Assembly: GCA_041071465.1 (NCBI GenBank)
Contig: CP163498.1
Span: 3,800,001 to 3,864,000 of the forward strand
DNA length: 64,000 nucleotides
Direction of reading: 5' to 3'
Source: Pseudomonas putida
GTDB taxonomy: Bacteria; Pseudomonadota; Gammaproteobacteria; Pseudomonadales; Pseudomonadaceae
Position numbers and translations under genes: made by a program. Within the stretch, counting starts at the first letter, position 1, and each line of letters begins with the position of its first letter. The notes below the pieces were generated by a model. It did not search any database. It had not been told where the DNA came from and saw nothing but the letters and a program-made list of their open reading frames with translations. Shown piece by piece: positions 59,057 to 64,000 of this stretch.

Positions 59057-59965
59057 GTGATTGGGAATATTTTCAATGTTTTTTCGCGCCGCAAGGATAG
59101 TCAGAGCCAGCCGAAAAAGCAGCTTACAGAGCAATTTCGGCAAAGGACGTTCATGCTCATCCGCGACGTGGGCCCCGGAATGGTCGAGACCCTTGAGTTT
59201 CTACACGATAAGCTCTCCTATCTCACCGGGCGCCAAAACCTATCTGGAAACAAGAACGTCTCCTACGCTGATGACGCCTTCAGCTTTCTGCACACTTGCA
59301 GTGACCCTCATTTCCTTGATGCCATTGAGTATCTTGTCCATCAGGACGGATGGCATTACATCGGCGGTTACCATGAGCCTGTGATTGATCGTTTAAACGA
59401 GTTTTTGAACATTGACGATCTTCCCTATTTCGTTACGAAACCGGTATGGCAAACCACTGAGAAAATGTACAGGGGAGAGCTCACTAAGTTCACCGGAATT
59501 CGTGTGCACGCGAAGGTTATCCCAAGGGAAAGCCAAGCTATCCACGAGACGGCGATTGAGCCCGCTCTGAAGCTTTTACGTCAGCCAGCTTTCCTTAATG
59601 CCAATTCCGAGTTCATGGCAGCTCTGGAGGATTTTCGGCACGGAAAATTCGGTGACTGCGTCACCAAGTGCAACAGCAGCTATGAGAGCGTCATGAAGGT
59701 GATCTGCGGCCAGAAGGGTTTCGGGTATTCCCAGGGAGACACAACAGCCAAGCTTATTCGTACCATTATGGAGAAGACGGCGATGGACTCTTTCTGGGAG
59801 CAGCCACTGATGACCGTCGGTACGCTTCGTAACAAAGTGAGCACGTCGCATGGGGCCGGGGAGGTGCAGAAGGTAGTGCCGGAGCACGTGGCGAAGTACA
59901 CGATGAATATGACTGCTTCTGCGATCATCTTTTTGCACGATCAGGCTTACCGGACCAACACCTGA
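59057..59965 (+). CDS. Abi_C-like HEPN protein, probable abortive-infection factor
   Basis: 302 residues from a GTG at 59057 with GGAGG upstream. The C-terminal third (about 185-300) fits the abortive infection C-terminal family: a paired-helix part FRHGKFGDCVTKCNSSYESVMKVICGQKG, then VGTLRNKVSTSHGAGE with R258 and H265 as an R-x6-H motif of HEPN ribonucleases. The N-terminal part is unknown; it carries a His/Trp-rich segment HQDGWHYIGGYHEPV. Its stop lies 28 bases before the next start, so the two form an operon. Nuclease activity is inferred from the motif only. Confidence 0.72.
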   Translation: MIGNIFNVFSRRKDSQSQPKKQLTEQFRQRTFMLIRDVGPGMVETLEFLHDKLSYLTGRQNLSGNKNVSYADDAFSFLHTCSDPHFLDAIEYLVHQDGWHYIGGYHEPVIDRLNEFLNIDDLPYFVTKPVWQTTEKMYRGELTKFTGIRVHAKVIPRESQAIHETAIEPALKLLRQPAFLNANSEFMAALEDFRHGKFGDCVTKCNSSYESVMKVICGQKGFGYSQGDTTAKLIRTIMEKTAMDSFWEQPLMTVGTLRNKVSTSHGAGEVQKVVPEHVAKYTMNMTASAIIFLHDQAYRTNT

Positions 59966-59993
59966 AATCATCAACCAGCTTGCGGGAGTGGAC

Positions 59994-61706
59994 ATGCGTC
60001 GTTTCGATACCAAACCTTTGATTGCTTTGGCGACGGCTCCGAAAGACCAGGATGATCCTTGGTATGTAAATGCTGAGCAGGCTGTGCAGTACATAACAGC
60101 AAACGCGGAATCAGACGAGATTGTGATTTACGTGAGTGCACCCTTCCTGCTCATCGTGGGGGCGCTCGCCCCAATTGACAATGTCACTCCGCCAGATGGG
60201 AGTGCGCTACATAATCTTACGCTAACTACCAATGCAACCTGGTGCATTCAAAGGTCCTGGAGTTCAAGTGAAGGACACCGCGTCTACATTGAACCCGCTT
60301 TCCCTGATGACAGCGGATCTGCCTTAGCTGGGGGGGAGCCACTTGTCATCCGTCGACGTCTTGAGGGAGTTCATACCGGACCAACGCCGATCGAGATTAA
60401 CCAAAAGCTCGTGCATTGCCTCGACGTCCATTATGTCGAAGAGCGGAAAGCGTACTGTCGGCTCAACGACAATGGCGACATCGAAGATGTCATCAGAATC
60501 TTGACGTTGGCAGTTCCCGACCAGATAGAGGGTCGCGAGGTTGTCACGATTCTTCGTAAAGATTTGGACAACTACATGGCCCTTGCGGACTTGGCGTTGG
60601 TCCTAAAATTTGATTTCACCAGATACGTGCCGGGTAGCTTCGACAGCTGGCATGGCGCCACTCGATATCACCGAGACGAGTCGGATCTGTTTTTCCACGG
60701 TGGATCGATAAGGCGAGCTAGCTTCGCGAATGGGGCTATGGTGGTTAGGTCAAGGACCACGGTTGAAGAGCAAGAAGAAGTGTGGCGCAAGGATTTTGAC
60801 GATGATCCAGATCGTGATTATGCGGTCTTTAAAATCTATGACCGCAAAAATGACCGCCAGGTCGAGACCTCTTGCAGCCCCGAGCACATCGTCAGTTATT
60901 TCGAGGAAAGCGATCTTCCCTGGCAGATTTCGCCGGCTTTTTTCAGGGCAGAGGTGCTTAATCGCTTCAAAGGGGATCCGGAAAAATACACGCTGGAAGA
61001 CCGGAGCATTTCTTGCAGAGGGGCTTGGTTTCTGAAGTCTTACGATATCAATGAGGCCGGGCAGGTTCATGTATGGATCTGGGATCTCTCGAAACTTCCA
61101 TACGATGAGCAGCTGTACTGGAAGGCCTTCAACGAATGGCCAAAGGCTCCAATCTCTCAGCGAGCATATAGAACGGATATTGAAGGTGATTGGTACACTG
61201 AATATCAGCCGCTGGATTCCCTCAAGCGTAAGGTGCGTGAACTAGACAAACGAAAGCCAGCATGGTGGAACCCTCGCGGAGAGGCGTTGCTCGACAGCGT
61301 GCTAGCACCTGCCACAGATTCACCCAAGGAATGGGGTGATGAAATCATGGCTCTTGATCAATGCTTGGTGGAAGGCTTTCTCGACAAGCCATTGCGCAAA
61401 GTAGCCGAAGGAAAAGGGTGCGTTCTCGAGTCTACATGGCGCTCGCTTAAGCTGTTGTACGAAATCTTAGTGGCAAGCTCGATCAGCGCCGATGATGCCA
61501 GGGAAATTCTGGCGCCTATGAGAAGGCTTCATGAGCTACGCAATGAGATTCGAGGTCATGCTACTCACGAGAAAAAAGCTGTCGCCATTCGAGAAGCCCG
61601 AACTACCCATGGCAATTTTCGAGCCCATTTCTTTCACCTTGCCGAAGGTTGTGATCAAGCCCTTGTCGCTGTGTTGAGAGCCTTGGATTTTGAACTAGAG
61701 GAGTGA
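59994..61706 (+). CDS. Large protein with C-terminal HEPN-like motif, operon partner
   Basis: 570 residues from the ATG at 59994 (GGGAG seven bases upstream; an in-frame GTG at 59988 is also possible). The body (about 1-430) is not recognised; it is rich in Trp, Tyr and acidic residues, with a block SPAFFRAEVLNRFKGDPEKYTLEDRSISCRGAWFLKSYDINEAGQVH that looks conserved in type. The C-terminal 120 residues are helical and contain LHELRNEIRGHATHEKK with R516-x5-H522, the HEPN-like motif. Two HEPN-like products in one operon suggest RNA-targeting defence. Confidence 0.65.
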   Translation: MRRFDTKPLIALATAPKDQDDPWYVNAEQAVQYITANAESDEIVIYVSAPFLLIVGALAPIDNVTPPDGSALHNLTLTTNATWCIQRSWSSSEGHRVYIEPAFPDDSGSALAGGEPLVIRRRLEGVHTGPTPIEINQKLVHCLDVHYVEERKAYCRLNDNGDIEDVIRILTLAVPDQIEGREVVTILRKDLDNYMALADLALVLKFDFTRYVPGSFDSWHGATRYHRDESDLFFHGGSIRRASFANGAMVVRSRTTVEEQEEVWRKDFDDDPDRDYAVFKIYDRKNDRQVETSCSPEHIVSYFEESDLPWQISPAFFRAEVLNRFKGDPEKYTLEDRSISCRGAWFLKSYDINEAGQVHVWIWDLSKLPYDEQLYWKAFNEWPKAPISQRAYRTDIEGDWYTEYQPLDSLKRKVRELDKRKPAWWNPRGEALLDSVLAPATDSPKEWGDEIMALDQCLVEGFLDKPLRKVAEGKGCVLESTWRSLKLLYEILVASSISADDAREILAPMRRLHELRNEIRGHATHEKKAVAIREARTTHGNFRAHFFHLAEGCDQALVAVLRALDFELEE

Positions 61707-62116
61707 AGACGCTGAAGTAGTCATAACCAGCTCGCGCCTGTGAGCTGGTAGGCGATATCTAGAATCCACTGCGCGGCCAGGCTAGCCGATTTGGACTGTC
61801 GTAAAAACTAGCTTGGGGTAATAGCTCAACGGCCGTAAGCCACCATCCACCCATACCTTGCTTGATCAAACGGTTCCATCTTGCAAGTAGCTGGCTCGAC
61901 CACCGGTCAGCCTGATGAGGCAATCCGAAACAGGTCACTGGCCATGCTGCTGATCGGCTAGGATGGCCGGATCATTTCGGAGGCTGAATGGATGGATGCT
62001 ATGTGTCGGAGCACTGGAGTTGAAGGAGCAAGTCATTGTGTGGGGCGCAGTCCTACCGTTTCCCAGATGTCGCGTTGGTATGAGCGTACCTGCGCAACTA
62101 ACCGGCAGGCCGGGCA
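61707..62116. other. Intergenic gap of about 410 bp before the KAP gene
   Basis: A hairpin ACCAGCTC/GAGCTGGT (61726-61749) follows the operon and may end it, though without a T run. A plus-strand open frame at 61963-62181 overlaps the KAP start and shows no family features. Nothing else seen. Confidence 0.5.
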
Positions 62117-64000
62117 ATGACTGGCAAGATCGCTCGGCTGAGAGCGTGGTGGTCCGCCCGCAACAATGCAGGCTCCCCTGAGCAACCTACAGTGCATCAA
62201 TCCGTTGAGGTTGGCTCTGAAGCTCCCATCCGGACGAAATCCGAGGACCTCCTTAGGCGAGCCGACTTTGCAAGCCACATAGCAGATGTGCTATCCGAAC
62301 TCAGTCCACGTGAGGGTCGTGTTTTCGCCATCCGCGGTGGGTGGGGGTTTGGTAAGTCTTCCCTGAAATACCTCGTGATTGAGAGGCTTGAATCCCAGGA
62401 CAAGGCTGCGGACTGGCTTGATTTCAATCCTTGGCAATGGGGCGATGGCAACGCTATTTCCAGAGCCCTCTTTGGCCAGATCGCCGATCGATTGGGTGGC
62501 GAGAATTCCAAAGCTGCAATTGCCCGGGCGGAAGCCCTGAGACGCTACGGAGCAATCCTGGAAGGAGCGAGTGCTCCACTTAAAAAAGCGGGTGAATCCA
62601 ATGTGCAGATCTCCGCTGTATTGACAAATGCTTCCGTAATTGTTGCCGCATCAGCTATCGGATTCGATCTCCCAACCGTTGCCGTGGTTGCTGCGGCACT
62701 GGCTGGCCTTTCGATTGTCACTTCTGGGATTGGCCGTGTGTTGCGATTTTGGGGGCGTGATAAGAGCAACGAACCCTTGGACAAGGTCCGCGAAGCGCTG
62801 GAGAAGCGTCTTGGCAAGCTCACCAAGCCGCTGATTGTTTTCGTCGATGACATCGACCGGTTAGAACCTGATCAGATCCGGCTGCTGGTAAGGCAGGTCA
62901 AGGCCAACGCTAACCTGCCGAACATCGTCTTCGTGTTGCTGTTCCAGCCCAGCATTGTTGAGCGAGCGCTTGATCCGGTGGCGGACAACAATGGTCGTGC
63001 CTTCCTTGAAAAAATCGTCCAGGCGAGCTTCGACCTGCCTGCAGTGCCAGCGCACATGGTTTATCGGATCTTTGGTGAGCAGCTTACCCAAGTAGCCGGA
63101 TGGCTCGCGACCGAGGCCAATGGGTTTGATCAAGTTCGATGGGGCAACGCTCTGGTCGGCTGCATCCAACCCAGACTGCGTAACATGCGAGATGCGCAGC
63201 GCCTGCTTTCATCTATCACCGTGCATATGCCACTGCACGCTTCGGGCAGCGTCTTCGAAGTGAATATCGTGGATTTCCTTGTCCTGGAGACACTGCGCGT
63301 CTTCGAGCCAGATCTACACGAAGCATTGTTCCGAGAACGGGATCTGGTTCTGCAAGAGCGCAATGCTGTGAACGAGCGCCGCCAAGAGGTGGTAAAGCAA
63401 GGTGTTGAGCAACTGCTGAACAAGGTGCCGGAGGAGCGCCGGTCAGTGGCCCGTGACACGCTCAAGGAACTCTTCCCACCGCTCGAATGGGCGCTAGGCG
63501 GTACCCACTACGACGGTGGGTTCCGAAGTCAATGGCTGGTGGCAAAGCGGGTTTGTTCGTCTCGCTACTTCCCAAGATACTTTGAGCTGCAGACGGCACT
63601 TGGAGAGGTATCAGAGCGTCGCTTCGTGGAGTTTTTAGAGGCGACAGCATCAGAGAAGGAGTTAGCCGCTGCCGTCGCTTATATCGAAACTGATGGGTTG
63701 CTCCCCTCGTTGGTCAGTAGGCTCGACGAGTCCGTTGACCGTCTCCCTCCAGACAATGCTGCGGTGCTTCTACCAGGAATGTTCAGTATTGCTCAGAAGC
63801 TGGTACGGTTTCGTGGCGACCCTTTCAGCTCTCCATACGTATCTGCGTGGAGAGCAACATCTTGGTATCTCAAAGCGATTCCTCCTGCGGAACGTGGCGG
63901 GCTGGTTTTGGAGGCGCTCCGCACGACCAAAGCGCTATCAGTGGCTGCAATGCTTATCCACTTAAGCGACCCCGCAGATAACAAGCCTGGTGATAGGGAT
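62117..64000 (+). CDS. KAP-family P-loop NTPase, 3' end outside window
   Basis: Open to the window edge: 628 residues seen from the ATG at 62117, the first ATG after an in-frame stop at 62099. Walker A is GGWGFGKS (74-81) and Walker B LIVFVDDIDR with D244 and D245. A hydrophobic hairpin (about 172-206, SVIVAASAIGF and TVAVVAAALAGLSIVTSG) lies between the two, the hallmark of KAP NTPases, which dock to the inner membrane. The rest is helical (LRNMRDAQRLLSSI, then a long charged helix near 420-440). KAP proteins include the phage-exclusion factor PifA, so a defence role is plausible. Confidence 0.82.
   Translation, partial: MTGKIARLRAWWSARNNAGSPEQPTVHQSVEVGSEAPIRTKSEDLLRRADFASHIADVLSELSPREGRVFAIRGGWGFGKSSLKYLVIERLESQDKAADWLDFNPWQWGDGNAISRALFGQIADRLGGENSKAAIARAEALRRYGAILEGASAPLKKAGESNVQISAVLTNASVIVAASAIGFDLPTVAVVAAALAGLSIVTSGIGRVLRFWGRDKSNEPLDKVREALEKRLGKLTKPLIVFVDDIDRLEPDQIRLLVRQVKANANLPNIVFVLLFQPSIVERALDPVADNNGRAFLEKIVQASFDLPAVPAHMVYRIFGEQLTQVAGWLATEANGFDQVRWGNALVGCIQPRLRNMRDAQRLLSSITVHMPLHASGSVFEVNIVDFLVLETLRVFEPDLHEALFRERDLVLQERNAVNERRQEVVKQGVEQLLNKVPEERRSVARDTLKELFPPLEWALGGTHYDGGFRSQWLVAKRVCSSRYFPRYFELQTALGEVSERRFVEFLEATASEKELAAAVAYIETDGLLPSLVSRLDESVDRLPPDNAAVLLPGMFSIAQKLVRFRGDPFSSPYVSAWRATSWYLKAIPPAERGGLVLEALRTTKALSVAAMLIHLSDPADNKPGDRD

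Noticed and set aside
61963..62181. Small plus-strand gene of 72 codons before the KAP gene
   Set aside because: Overlaps the KAP start, has no clear ribosome site and no family features.
53531..64000. Island integrated at tRNA-Asp
   Set aside because: A conserved-type lipoprotein gene lies between the tRNAs and the island, no integrase is present, and no repeat of the tRNA 3' end was seen; the far border is outside the window.

Overview
The window is a chromosomal segment of a Pseudomonas of the P. putida group. This rests on protein sequences and gene order (pabC-mltG-tmk-holB-tatD, leuCD-methyltransferase-leuB-asd, usg-fimV-truA-trpF-accD-folC-dedD-cvpA-purF-metZ), on high G+C codon use, and on Pseudomonas REP-type hairpins. 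The species is inferred, not proven.

Layout. 1-4385: pabC (5' end missing), mltG, tmk, holB, tatD. The pilZ gene that sits between holB and tatD in P. aeruginosa is absent. 4402-5305: a large inverted repeat built around short tandem repeats, then a minus-strand small RNA that fits rgsA in its usual place beside tatD and a TetR gene. 5506-9133: TetR regulator, a MoaA-type enzyme, a lipoprotein, a DUF1285 protein, a cupin and tRNA-Asn. 9196-16986: aromatic aminotransferase, uvrB, an EmrAB-type efflux pair and gltX. 17164-19716: a strong promoter, three tRNA-Ala/tRNA-Glu units, and an IS3-family element inserted between the last tRNA and the terminator. 19825-23436: TetR, hydrolase, thioesterase, dusC and heat-shock ibpA with a sigma-32 promoter and a ROSE-like RNA thermometer. 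23452-33115: a PAS-GGDEF-EAL protein, then a LysR gene divergent from the leucine genes, and asd. 33215-40480: an apparently inserted iron/heme locus (ECF sigma factor, FecR, TonB receptor with an STN domain, a secreted hemophilin-like protein and its Slam exporter). 40564-54206: usg, fimV, truA, trpF, accD, folC, dedD, cvpA, purF, metZ, an SDR gene, then tRNA-Val and three tRNA-Asp. 54343-55155: a lipoprotein.

From about 55.4 kb to the end the character changes. Gene direction alternates, starts are often GTG, base composition looks lower in G+C, and most proteins are unfamiliar. This is an accessory, probably anti-phage, island: an Xre-type regulator with a perfect palindromic operator, three unrecognised proteins, a coiled-coil zinc-ribbon protein, a tight two-gene operon whose products both carry HEPN-like R-x(5-6)-H motifs (one with an Abi_C-like end), and a KAP-family membrane P-loop NTPase that runs off the window. 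It is the best candidate here for an undescribed system.

Sequence quality matters when reading the calls. Seven genes, including gltX, leuC and truA, are broken by a single-base indel at a short G run, and one tRNA-Glu lacks one C. The most economical reading is indel error in the assembly, so these genes are annotated as intact genes with a probable sequence error.
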